Below are positions 43,803 through 55,900 of a stretch of 64,000 nt of DNA, one piece after another (the stretch's first letter is position 1; every line of letters starts with the position of its first letter). The DNA is from Maylandia zebra (Eukaryota; Chordata; Actinopteri; Cichliformes; Cichlidae): contig NC_135172.1 in the NCBI RefSeq assembly GCF_041146795.1, positions 34,767,623 to 34,831,622 on the forward strand, read 5' to 3'. The translations under genes and the position numbers were made by a program. Below the pieces are notes generated by a model, which saw only the letters and a program-made list of their open reading frames with translations, had not been told where the DNA came from and did no database searches.

Positions 43803-45143
43803 GGTTAAATGATGTTAAAGTATCTGGATCACGGAGGAACGAGAACATGAACATTGTCAGACCTTCGCAGATTTTCAAAACACTCTAAATTTACTTTAAA
43901 GACTTTATTAAGGAATGAAGCAGCCAGGTACGCGGCAAACTGTTCTAAATAAACAGGATTTGAATAACTAGCTTCAGTTAGCTAACTAAACTTCCTCCCG
44001 TGTAGCTTGTAAAGATATTTTTAAATGAAGAAATAAATATAAAATAAATAGCGGTTAATGTTACATTCATTCATGTTCATTTATTTTCACTCAGAATATT
44101 TAATCTGTAATTAAATCAAATAAATTTACTCTGTCGGCTTACCCGTTTATGATTTGTTTAACAACAGACTTTCGTCGCACACTTGACGCAAGCAAATCCT
44201 AGCGCAAAGCGTAGTGGGAAATTGTGTTCTTCTACAGCACTGCCGCTCCGAAATCCGGAATAACTGCCAGGTTATTAGTTCCTTTTTCCAACGAATTTTC
44301 TTTTCCTTTGTAGTTCAACGAGTTTCCCCAAAAGAAATGGTAAATATACTATCTACCGAATCCATCTTTTCTGTGCCATCGTTTAACATAAACTACAAAC
44401 AAACCAAACCCTTGGGTGCAAGAGACACGTGCACAGAAATTCAGCTCAGCCATTGGTCACCATCTTCATCGGTCAGATAGTTCTTCGCTGATTGGACAGT
44501 ATTCTCCGCGTTACACAAGGTGTTTCGTAAATTTGTAATTTATGAAACTTATTTGTGTAATAGAGGCGTTGACAAGCTCGCTTCACAACTATAAACACAT
44601 CATCTTCACTGCAGGAGACGCATTTTCTCCTCCACACCTTGATACGGTAAGACGGTATTGCCATAATGAAGGGAATGAATTCTTGCTCACGCCTCTGCTT
44701 TGCACAAAATGGGGAAAAGGCTTCATCCATGTTTTTATTAAAATCAGTGAATTGCATGTCATTACGCTGGAGGAAAAACAAGTCAGAAATACAGAAAATG
44801 TATTTGCTGGAGATATATTAGTAGTTTTTGCGTTTTGTGTTTTTTAACGTCTTGAAATTTTATAGCTTAAAGGATTTAAAGGCTTTTGGTTGGTAGATTT
44901 AGACAGAAACACTCCACGTTTAAAACAATGTCTGGTGGTTATGTTTTTGTTTTTCTTCTTTCTTTTAACGTACTTATTTGATCGCTTTCGATCAATTCGG
45001 ATAATTCTATTTTCATATTTAGTTTCAATTGTTAAGAAATGTTGTTTTGTTTTGTATTATAATTCTCAGTTTCAGATGTTTCTTGCAAGTTTTGTTCAAA
45101 ACAAGATATCTTCCTGACTTCCGTGTCTCGCCAGGTTGGAATA
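43803..45143. promoter_or_regulatory. Head-to-head spacer of r3hcc1l and crtac1
   Basis: About 1.3 kb separate the divergent start codons. On the minus strand a donor-like GGTAAGCC near 44141 and an acceptor-like CCAG just upstream of the ATG suggest an r3hcc1l 5' UTR exon near 44145-44230. No TATA box or CpG-rich core is obvious for crtac1; AT-rich text fills the right half. A shared promoter is possible but not shown. Confidence 0.4.
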
Positions 45144-46688
45144 ATGTGGGGTTCGGGTCTGCTGCTCCTACTAGTGACACTCTGGCATCACTCCCATGCC
45201 CAAAACCTGAATCCCATGCTTCAGGTTGTTACACAGACCATGCTTCCCCCTGACAATCTGCACAATCCCACACAACTCAACTATGGGATGGCTGTGACAG
45301 ATGTGGATGGTGATGGTGACCTGGAAGTGGTGGTGGCAGGGTAAGTGTGAGTGTTAGTGTATTACCATGTGTGAGGATTTTTATGCAGAAATTTGTGATA
45401 AAAAAATAAATCAAAATCACGTTTTCTCTCAGGTACAACGGGCCCAACCTGGTGCTGAAGTATGACAGGACTCAGAAAAAGCTGGTAAACATTGCTGTTG
45501 ATGACAGTAACTCTCCATACTATGCTCTGAGAGACCAGGCAGGAAATGCTATTGGAGTTGCTGCCTGCGATGTGGATGGAGATGGACGAGAAGAAATCTA
45601 TTTTCTTAATACAAACAATGCCTACTCTGGTAAATATGATATTGCAAAGTCATCCTGAAATTAAAGTGTCATCAAAGTAATTTGAGGGAACCAAATAATT
45701 TTTCTTTCTCTGTCAAGGACGAGCAACATACACTGACAAGCTCTTCAAGTTTCGTAATGGCCGCTTTGAAGATCTGCTCAACGATGAGCTGAATGTACGT
45801 CGTGGTGTTGCTAATCGGATGGCGGGACGTTCAGTCGCATGTGTTGATAGAAAGGTGAGTGAACCCACCTATTTCTTCTATCTCATTGCATTTGAGTACA
45901 TTATACGTTATTCTAAGTTACCGATGTTTCTGTGCAGGGAACAGGCCGTTACTCAGTCTACGTGGCGAACTACGCCAGTGGAAATGTTGGCCCCCACGCT
46001 CTCTTAGAAATGGACGAGGCTGCCAGTGATGTGAGCAAGGGCATCATCGCGCTGTCTGACGTAGCTGCTGAGGCCGGAGTCAACAGGTACACAGGTGAGA
46101 TGTCACAGTGTTTACCTGAAACATGGGATTTTTTTTTTTTGATTTTTTTTTTTTGAAGTTGTCAAAAACAACTGAAAGCTTCACTGTTGGCTCGTTGGTC
46201 AGGTGGTCGCGGTGTGGTCGTTGGACCAATCCTGAGCGAGTCGAGGTCTGATGTGTTCTGTGACAATGAAAATGGACCTAACTTCCTGTTCAAGAATAAT
46301 GGAAATGGGGCTTTTGTTGACATGGCAACACAGGCAGGTGAGAATGAAGTGGTAAGGGAACATGAAGCCTAACTCAGTAGTACTTTCTGCAGTCTGTCCT
46401 TCAACTTATGGTTTCATATCAGGTATTCTTTGTCTCATCTCACTCTTCCATTATTTGGTTTCTAATTTTAAATTTATTTACTTTTTTATTATTATATTAT
46501 TATTATATATTATATTATTCATTTACCCTGTGAATGCCAGCTAGGAGGAACCTTTGTTTCGCTTTTCTGAACTGAATGGCTTGTGTCATATTTCAGGCCA
46601 GCTTATAGAACAAAATGCCTGAGTGTGCATCAGAAGTTAGTGGGGGTGGTCTCTGTTTATGCAGCAACCTTTGGAAAAAACCAGAAAT

Positions 46689-46755
<67 letters not shown>

Positions 46756-49700
46756 GATTGCATTTATTTAGCGCTTTTCGGGGCCCTCAAAGCGCTTTAC
46801 AATTCCACTATTCATTCACTCTCACATTCACACACTGGTGGAGGCAAGCTACAGTTGTAGCCACAGCTGCCCTGGGGCAGACTGACAGAAGCGAGGCTGC
46901 CATATTGCGCCATCGGCCCCTCTGACCATTACCAGTAGGCAGCAGGTGAAGTGTCTTGCCCAAGGACACAACGACCGAGACTGTCCAAGCCGGGGCTCGA
47001 ACCGGCAACCTTCCGGTTACAAGACGAACTGCCAACCACAATCGATATAGTCATCAAACTACATCTTTATTGATATGATGTGATTTATATATGATTTGTA
47101 GAGTTACCAAGAGATTAGAAATATTTGGAGGCTTTTATGTTTGACTGTTTATTTATCCATCAATCCTCTACTGCTTATCTGGGTTTGGGTCATAGGGGTA
47201 GCAGTCTAAGTAGAGAAGCCCAGATTTCCACCTGGCCACTTCTACCAGGTATGTAGAAATTTAGATTGACTGGTAAATTGACAGCTTCGCTTTTACACTC
47301 AGCTCTCTCCTTACCACAACAGGTTGTAGCAGGTGATGCCCTGTTTTATTTTAATCAGTCTATTTGCTTAGCTTACTATAACATTTGCTGGCTGTCTGGT
47401 AGGCTCATAAGGATAACACCTCATGAAGTAACACAGCCTGTCATGTGAATATTAATCAAACACAAGTGAAAATGCTAACTGGTGAGTTTAAGACATTCAG
47501 GTATGTGGAGCGTCTTACTGTTATTGAGCCAGGCTGATTTATCCCCCCAGAATCCAGTCCTTATGCTAAACTAATCTAGCAGTCTCCTGGATGTAGCACT
47601 AAATATAAGAGACATATGAAGGTCCTCTGATCACTTTTACTTAGTTTTTTTTTATTGTACAAAATTGGATTAGTTGCTTTTAACACTGTGCCCATGCAAA
47701 CAGGTGTGGAGGACCAATACCAGCATGGCAGAGGAGTAGCACTGGCTGACTTCAATGGAGATGGAAAGACAGACATTGTTTATGGCAACTGGAACGGCCC
47801 ACACAGACTTTTCCTGCAGCGCAGCGATTCCAGTTTCCAGGTAAGAGAGGAGTGACAAAATTGGCAAAAACAAAAGGTTTTAATAAAGTGTATCTTGAGA
47901 GAAGTACAATTTTCTTTGCAGAATATTGCTACTGGAAGATTTGCTGAAGCCTCACCTATTCGCACAGTCATTGCTGCTGACTTTGATAATGACAAGGAGT
48001 TGGAGGTGTTCTTTAACAATATTGCCTACAGAGGAAATGCTCCCAATAGGCTGTTCAGGTTAGATTTCATGTATTTGTTAAATTTCCAATGAAATGTCTT
48101 TGTTAATTAAAAAATAACTGTTACTAGATTTATTTATTTTTTTGGCTGTTTCCTTTTTTGCAGGGTCTCAAGGAGGACTAATGCAGACCCTTTGATCCAG
48201 GAACTTAATGTGGGAGATGCTGAAGAGCCACAAGGGAGAGGAACAGGTCTGTAAACTCTTAATATCAGAGCACATTTTGTGCTGTTTTTCCTATGCATTT
48301 AACCGGCACGGTACATCTTAATGGATATCCGTTTAAAAATCTAACATATATTAAGTTGCCAATTCTTTTAGATGTGTAGTCCCAGGCAATACAGACACAA
48401 AATAGTGATATACAGATGTTTTTTTTCTAAAATATTACAATCAATTGAGAATGATTTTTATGGCTTTCTTGAAAAGTGACTCTATTGAAGTGTTGTTTCA
48501 CCTGGTAACAAAACAATAATCAATATGTGAAAATATTAGAGAACATCCTAGCCGGTTAAAATATATTGAGGTTGCCTGAACTGCCTCTGTGTTTGGATGA
48601 GCCTCAGAAATATAACTGTCAGGGAGACTCCCCATTGACATTGATGTGTAGGTCAGTTCAGTGAAAGCACTCTGTGTGTTCTGGACAGGTGGTACTGTGA
48701 CTGACTTGGATGGGGATGGACAGCTGGACCTGCTGTTGGCACACGGGGAGAGCGCCCAGCAGCCAATCTCTGTCTTTAAGGTCACGCAGGTGGGTGTGCG
48801 TGTGTGTATTTGTCGGGTGGAGTTTGTTTGTTTTTCTTTTTACTAACAGCCTAATGATATACCTACTAACTGGTCTTCTTATTATTAGTTAGCGAATAAT
48901 AATCCATGAACATCCTTGTTGCTAGGGATCATCCAATAACTGGCTGCGGGTCATTCCTCGCACCCAGTTTGGTTCTTTCGCCCGGGGTGCCAAGGTGACA
49001 GTCTTCACCAGTCAGAGTGGAGCTCACACGCGCATCATTGATGGAGGCTCTGGATATCTATGTGAGATGGAGCCAGTCGCCCACTTTGGTTTAGGTGATT
49101 TCCTTTTAAATGTTGTAGACACTGAAAAAACAGCAGACACCTCACAAGTAAACACTAGAGCAGATTGTTGGCCAAACAGCTTTTTTTTTGTGATCGTGCA
49201 TCTATCCTGTCAAACACTAGAACTCAGTATGTGTGCCTTTGTCATTGGTGTTTTTAGACATCTCAGCTAAACAATAGTATCCCTGATATTTTTTTACTTT
49301 AAACCAGATACTGGTGTTATAACTAATGGCTGGTAAAAGTTTACAAATTTTGGGATATAAGCTAATGTCCTTTCTTGCTAAAATTAAGATGAGATGTTCT
49401 CACATCAGTCTGTAAAACATAGTTTGATAGTCAGGAGGCAGGTAGCATCCCAGCAGATATTTTTAAATCGAATCCCAAAATACAAATTTGTACTTGTAAA
49501 ATGTAACGTAGTATTGTGTCTTGTACTCATGACTCCCAGGAAATGATGAGGTGAAGGTGCTCGAGGTCTCCTGGCCAGACAGCACTAGTTTTACTCGAGC
49601 TCTTCAGGCTGGTGAAATGAACTCTGTGTTGGAAGTCACCTATCCCAAAGAAGGGGAAACCACTGAGCTTGCCAATGACACGCAGGTACACAGCCCGAAT

Positions 49701-50787
49701 TCCCAGCATGAATTATGAACACGCCTTTTTTTCTGTTAGTGGAGCAGTGAATTGAACAACACCAAAGCCTTAATCTCTCTCTCTCTCTGGTTAGTTTAAT
49801 TATAAGATATTTTACTCCTACCTTTCAAAAAATAAAAGTAAATTGTTTTTAAAACGTCTCAGAATCAGCTTATTTGGTTTGGATAAAAACCTTTTCCTCT
49901 ATTTTTTTTCTTTTCTTTTTAGTGTGGTAACGGCTTTACTGTCAGGAATGGACGCTGTGCAGGTGAGCAAGTCTTAAAGATTCATAAAATAATCCAAAAC
50001 CAGATATTATTTTATTTTTAATTGAATGTTTATTTTTTCTACAGGTCTTTAAAGAGAATCACATGAAATGCAATAAAGGATTTTTGTGGTTTACAATAAT
50101 GTTACAGAAAAAAAATGTCTTTTGCTTTGGTTTTTAAAAGGGAGAGTTGGTTGTTTTTCTTTACTCTGTGAGCAGATTTATTTCATTTTCCTTTTTTTAA
50201 GATTTCTTTTCTCTTTTATGGCTTTAAATGAAGTGAATAAACTTGTTCCTATCAATACACCGGCTCTTTCAAATTATTTCATAGCTCAAAAGTCAGTCTT
50301 AACTGTTCTAGTACTCACATTTTAATCCTCCAGTCTCAGCATTACCCCTGCTACCCTGAGAGTAACAAATGCAAGGAAGTGTTTCCTGTGTGACTTAAGA
50401 GATGCTGAATTTGCACTAAAAACGTGCTGAAACAGAACAAGACACACGAACTGTGGCTGACACAGAGTAACTGAAAGTATTTAGTGCAAACCACAAAGGT
50501 TACCCTGAGTTCCCCAATTTTCCCCACTTGTACCTGTCCTTGTCTTCACACGTGGATGACCAAGTCTTCATTTTTAGTCATTCTGTTTGTTTAGTATTAA
50601 TCTGATGTCTGCTTGTCTGTCTCGTCCTCCCTCACTGTTACTCTCCTCTGTTCTCTCCACCCATGCAGCACTGGCTCCATTTTATGATGGTGTTCGATCT
50701 TCGGTCTCCATGTTTGAAGCCTCCTGGTTTAAGACAGTTTTATTACAGTGTGTTTTATTCCTGTCTGCAGTATCAGAAATGAAGTGA
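45144..50787 (+). CDS. crtac1: Cartilage acidic protein 1
   Basis: Thirteen coding exons: 45144-45340, 45433-45629, 45718-45854, 45938-46094, 46203-46337, 47704-47840, 47922-48058, 48164-48246, 48689-48789, 48926-49094, 49540-49685, 49923-49962, 50669-50787. They total 1755 nt, 584 aa. A signal peptide (LLLLLVTLWHHSHA) precedes FG-GAP/VCBS-type calcium loops: DVDGDGDLE (about 53), DVDGDGREE (about 115), DFNGDGKTD (290), DFDNDKELE (340), DLDGDGQLD (399). An ASPIC/UnbV domain (about 430-530) has NNWLRVIPRTQFGSFARGAK and GGSGYLCEMEPVAHFGLG. In mammals CRTAC1 is extracellular and its neuronal form (LOTUS) antagonises the Nogo receptor. Here the EGF-like module that follows CGxGF in human (661 aa) is missing. 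The protein ends in a hydrophobic stretch (VLLQCVLFLSAVSEMK) that could be a membrane tether. Teleosts often have two crtac1 copies; which one this is cannot be told. Confidence 0.92.
46690..46754. repeat. (AAT)n microsatellite
   Basis: A trinucleotide tract at the 3' end of the minus-strand SINE next to it. It probably grew from the SINE's (ATT)n tail. Confidence 0.9.
46755..47043 (-). repeat. tRNA-derived SINE with L2-like tail
   Basis: Read on the minus strand: a tRNA-like head with CCGGTTCGAGCCCCGG (B box), then TGTCCTTGGGCAAGACACTT, a body, and a tail GTAAAGCGCTTTGAGGGCCC ... AAAAGCGCTAAATAAATGC followed by (ATT)n. Such tails match the 3' stem-loop of fish L2-type LINEs that mobilise the SINE. 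It lies in crtac1 intron 5, antisense to the gene. Confidence 0.8.
47044..47703. other. Rest of crtac1 intron 5
   Basis: AT-rich intron with a small repeat fragment near 47150-47240 (text like CTGCTTATCTGGGTTTGGGT, seen in fish repeats). No exon supported. Confidence 0.5.
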
Positions 50788-51335
50788 GACTAGTCTTCAG
50801 GGAAAAGACAACCTCTATCCAGCGCTGGTCACCTGGATCTAACACCTGCTAGAACAAATTACTGTGACATGCATGGAGCATGTCCATCCTGAACTTTGCT
50901 TGTTTGTTTTGATGAGCTGGCTGCATGTGGAAGCTGTAGTGCCAAATAACCAGTTAGTGCATGCAGGCATGAGGAATTTGTAACAAAATAAGCAATACGC
51001 TTAAATTGTTAAGTAATTTTTTAAGGCAGGTTTTTTTTGTTACCTCTGTGCTACTTAGGTATCGGTGACTGTTAGCAGTGTCCACAATACCACGGCCCTG
51101 AGTGGACATTATCAATTTGTTAATTTCTTTACCACTTTGTCAGCTTTGTCTGCTGTGAAGACAAAATGCCTTTAGAAAAAAAGGGCTGCATAAAATTATA
51201 CATCTTTGGTTTTTTTGGAAATGGTGTCCGTCTCCAGTAAATTTAAGATTTAATGATGTTTAATATTGTTGTCTTTTACACTGATTTACGGATCATGTTA
51301 CTGTCAAGCTAAAGAATTAAACCAAATATTTTGGT

Positions 51336-51341
51336 AATAAA
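51336..51341 (+). terminator. Likely crtac1 polyadenylation signal
   Basis: AATAAA about 550 bases after the crtac1 stop. Confidence 0.45.
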
Positions 51342-52080
51342 CTCTAAGCTTACTGACATGTCAAACAAAGTGTACACAACATTGCCTTTGAGTTTAAGTG
51401 ACAAATCCAGCAGCTACATTATCACTGATTTGGGCTGTTTGCTTACTGTATCTTTAATGCATTATTGATAACTCAGTGAGAGCTTTGACACTGAAACAAA
51501 GCACTTGGATTTTAGACTAACAATTTGATCAAGTACTGAAAACTGTGGAGCTCAGAGGAACTACACGACCAGTATGTCATCCGTAGGCGTTGCTATGAGC
51601 AATCCTCTTCACCTTCCATGCTGAGAGTATTAATGCAGAAATGTTAACCAGTGCTGCTTTTGATATTTGCAAACTTCCATTTAGCAGCTGCTCTTCTATA
51701 TTCCTGCTTAGATAATCTGTGTCCTTCCTTCCATCACATTTGATTTGATGCTGAGGATGGTAGTGTTGTCTGAATGGGGCAGGTTCAACTAGAAAGATTT
51801 TTATACCCAATCTAAATGATGACACTCTAAGGCAGAGAGAAAAATTGGCAACAACAGATAAAGGGAGGGAAATATGGATGCCTGGGAGGTATTTATAGCG
51901 TTGCACTTGCTTGTTTACATGAAACTTGGCTTCTGGTTTATGTCCAACAAGCAGCTCAGATTGAGTACTGAGCCTTTTCTTATGTTTGTAATCATTTAAA
52001 ATGCTTAATATGAGTAACACTGATTTCATATATTTGTATAATACAAGAACAATGAGCTCGATGGGGCTGTGATGAAACTG

Positions 52081-52086
52081 TTTATT
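52081..52086 (-). terminator. Likely golga7b polyadenylation signal
   Basis: AATAAA on the minus strand, about 890 bases after the golga7b stop. The 3' UTR so defined does not reach the crtac1 signal. Confidence 0.4.
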
Positions 52087-52978
52087 TGACGCCAGTCATT
52101 TCTACCATGTGTATTAAAACAATAAGCAGTATGAAAACTTGTTCTTGCACAAAATGTCACCAAAATAAAAGAAACATTCACATTTGTGAGCCAGTTTGTT
52201 TTTTGGCAGTTATTTTTCTTTGGAAGTCTGTTCATAAAGCAGGGAAGGGTTGGTGTATTTTCATAAACACTTACAGGTATAATTTAGGAAGACATTTCTG
52301 ACCCATCCCTTCTTTACTTACTGCTGCGCTTCACGCACAACGAGTCTTTGCATAATCTAAATTTAGGAAGAGTTGCTCTCGCTCAATGAAACCAAGAGGT
52401 TAGTACTTGGATTTGTGGCTATGACTTTAAAAAAGGAAATACAAGCTTCATCATAAATATGGAGGATCTGCTACATTATGGATGACTTAAATGGCATTCA
52501 TCTGCTGCCAGACAGCATGATTTAGAGCCGATTTGGAAGAGGTGCTGAATTTGGGGTCTAGTCTTGTGTTTGGTCCAGTGTTTGGGGTGCAGCCCAGGTT
52601 GATCTGGCCTACGTGGTACAATGACAGCAGATGAGGCACTTCGTCCCTTTTATCTTGAAATCAGACAGGAAGGAGAGAAATGGTGGGATCACACAAAGCA
52701 TCACTAGCTGCATCTTTTCATCCTTTTCATTGAGACATTACATCTTAGCAAAAGTGCATCAGCACCTGCACATTTCTTTCGTAATAAACCACTAAAGTGC
52801 GTGTTTCAAGTGTCTACTCTGAACAAGTTAGGGACATGATGGGGAAAAAAACTGGTGAATACTTTGTGTGAGCGTAGCTGAGGGGGTGGTTGGTGTTGGA
52901 AGAGGAGTCGTATTACATCCTAGGTTTTCCTTCATGGTTGTGAGTGATCAGGTGGACGCAGGTTTAGGAAGCATCCAG

Positions 52979-55900
52979 TCATCGAGCAGTGCTGCCGGAC
53001 ACAGAGCTGCTCCCTGAGCTGGAGCCACTGGAGCCCCGATCTTCATAGATGGAGATCTCTATCTGTTAAAAGTTGTTAAGGAACAAAAATGATCTGTGGT
53101 TTATAATAAATTGCACAAATATTTTACAGAAATGTGGTTTTGTTTTGCTTTTTTTTGCAATACACCCAAAATTCAGAATAAGGATACAACACGCATTCCC
53201 CTTTCTATGGGATCTGTGATAAGGAGACCTCTGGGAGCATAAATCTTCTCATTCTGCTCCTGAATGTACTTGGCAATCTTCTTCAGCACCTGACACACAG
53301 ACGGAAGAGGAAAAATGAGAAGCAATATAAAATCCAAACTACATGTTAATTTGTCCCAGAACATCAAAATGTATTGGATTCTGACCTTCTCATAACGTGT
53401 CTCCATGCAGAGGAAAATGAGATATGCTGTAGCGCAGGCCAGACACCCTTCCAAGTAGGACTGTCCTCCAATCTTTTCCGCCTCTGCATAATAGTTATTC
53501 AGCGTCTTCACAGTGTCCTCAAACAGTGTTCGCTCGATCTGGAGACAGACAAAAGAGCAGAAATGGGGTCATTGAGTAGCAACAGCAAATACTATGTTTA
53601 ATAAAGTAACTTACTGAGCTGGAGAAGGGAAAAAATATTGCATGATTTTAATTTCCCCTTTGAAGTCACTTCCATGGAAGACGCTGCGAGTGTTTTATTG
53701 CCCATGCACTTGCGAGATTTCAGCATAAACCTCAAACATCAGCTAACGTGTGAAACTGACCTTCATTTCAAGAATCGTCAGTGCTGATGAGACCTGGGAC
53801 TCCAGCTATGACCCAGTGACCAGCTGTGTTTATTCCTCCACATTTACAACAATACCTATGAAGCTTTAAGACGAGACCCCACAAGCAACTATGAAAAGAA
53901 AGTCATCAGTTGCCTACAACAACTTGAAATGGATGAAGCCACTGACTACACTTCCTGTACCCAGGAAATGCTATACCCTGTATATATGGACTTCCAAAGA
54001 TCCACAAAGGAGTCCCAAGCAGTATCAACTCAGCCACCTACAAAATTTCCAAGCACCTTGCAACCATCCTAGCTCCCTTGTGGGGAACACACATCATCAC
54101 ATCTAAACTCTGAAATCAAAACCCAAGAAGTAGAAGCCTTCACTGTTCACATCGACTCAGTGGATAGAATGATAGTTTACCAGGAAAGATACAAAGTATA
54201 ACAGTTTGTCATTTCTGGAAGCCTACACACACAGACCAGTACCTACTCTTTGACTCCCACCACCCTCTGGAACACAAACTTGGAGTAATCAGGACCCTAC
54301 AACACAGAAACTGTTCCCTTTAAGCCAGAAGGAAAAGAAAGGGAACACACACATGTAAATAAAGCTCTTAAAACATGTGGATTTCCCAATTGAGCTTTCA
54401 TCAAATCAGCAAGGATGCACAGAAAATAAGGTCAGACACCAACTAGGGAGAATCAGAAGGACAAACGTCATATCTTATGTAGCCAGTTTATCAAAGAAAC
54501 TCAGGAGAGTCTTCTCCAAGCAGGACATCCCAGTGTAGTTCAGACACAGCCACACACATTTAGACAAAAGCTGGTTGATCCCAAGGAAAAAACCTCCAAA
54601 CACAAACTAAACAATGTAGTGTATGCAGTACAGTGCAGCGAGGAGGGCTCCATTGGAGAAACCAAGCAGCCACTCCGTAAACACTTGGCACAACATAAAA
54701 GAGCCACCTTGACAGGACAAGACTCAGCTGTACATCTGCATCTAAAGGACAAAGGTCACTCGTCTTGAAAGACGAGTCTAAGAGGCCATCTATGTCCACT
54801 CTGAACAGAGGGTGTGGCTTACAACACCAACTGTCTGCCACCTACAGTGCAGTTTTGAAATCCCTGCACAGATGCCTTAACGCCCACTCACATCATGCGT
54901 CAGTTGATCTCAATAGGTCATATAATAGGGTGAGGCAAGGTCTCACAATGGTTTCACCCACACCTCTGGTTATAATGACCCACACCCTTTTTCCCACCTT
55001 GGCTCATGTGATGAGGCACATAATCAATAGTGGGTCAGCAACCCTCTTAATGGACGACTTACACCTCATACTTTTTACTCCACAGTGATAAAAGCTAGCG
55101 AGGTAATGACTGACCAAATCACAGAGCTTTGTGCGTATATCATTCTACACAGCATAACAATTTTATCTAGCAATCAGGAATTTTGTTTGCTTTATCTACA
55201 TGTGAAAGAACCGATCTGAGTCATGAAACCCTTATATTGCTACATTAAAAATCAATAAAATAAAGGGAATTAAGTGTCTGATGCTGAAAGATTCACTTTT
55301 TGTCCACCCCAAATGAACTCTACACACATATGATATGATGACATAAGGCTTTATTCTATACGTGTTAAAATGATGCCAAAAATAGGGAACATGATCCTCA
55401 ATAAATAACATGTTTAAAAAGAAGTGGGAAGAAGCATTCAAATACGCTGAAACCAGTGAACAACAGAGAATGTGGAGTGATTTGTGTGTTTTGCTTTACT
55501 CGGTACTGAAATGAAACTTTGTTACTGTATATGCGTTTATATTTATTATATTATTTATATTATTTTGCATCTATTATCAAGCATATGAATGTCATGATAA
55601 TGCCTTTTAACAGACTTTTTCTTTTCAGACCATGATGCTAACAAAGATCTAAATGCTTGTATGATCTGCACCTATTAAAACACAATATAAAACCTAGAAT
55701 TAAATCACATTACACTGTAACTCCTCCAGTTTCCTTACCCTGCTCTCCAACTCAGAGGGGAACTTGGTCTGAAACTTGCAGGTGGTTCCTTCACTGTAGT
55801 CTCTCTGAATGAATACTTTGTTGGCCAGAGATGCACTGTGCCTCAACTCCTGCAGGTTATGAAACTGTGGGAATCAAATAACACAGAGAGAGAGAGTAAT

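Larger units (their letters stand above)
50788..52978. other. 3' UTRs between convergent crtac1 and golga7b
   Basis: Tail-to-tail spacer holding both 3' UTRs. A 150-codon open frame on the minus strand (51577-52029) has no domain, no homology I recognise and no splice context; I regard it as chance. Confidence 0.6.

Noticed and set aside
46659-46925. Open frame with poly-Asn
   Set aside because: It is a translation of the (AAT)n microsatellite and the SINE in a crtac1 intron.
51577-52029. 150-codon open frame on the minus strand
   Set aside because: It lies in the tail-to-tail spacer of crtac1 and golga7b, has no recognisable domain, no signal or coiled-coil pattern and no splice context; it is probably chance.
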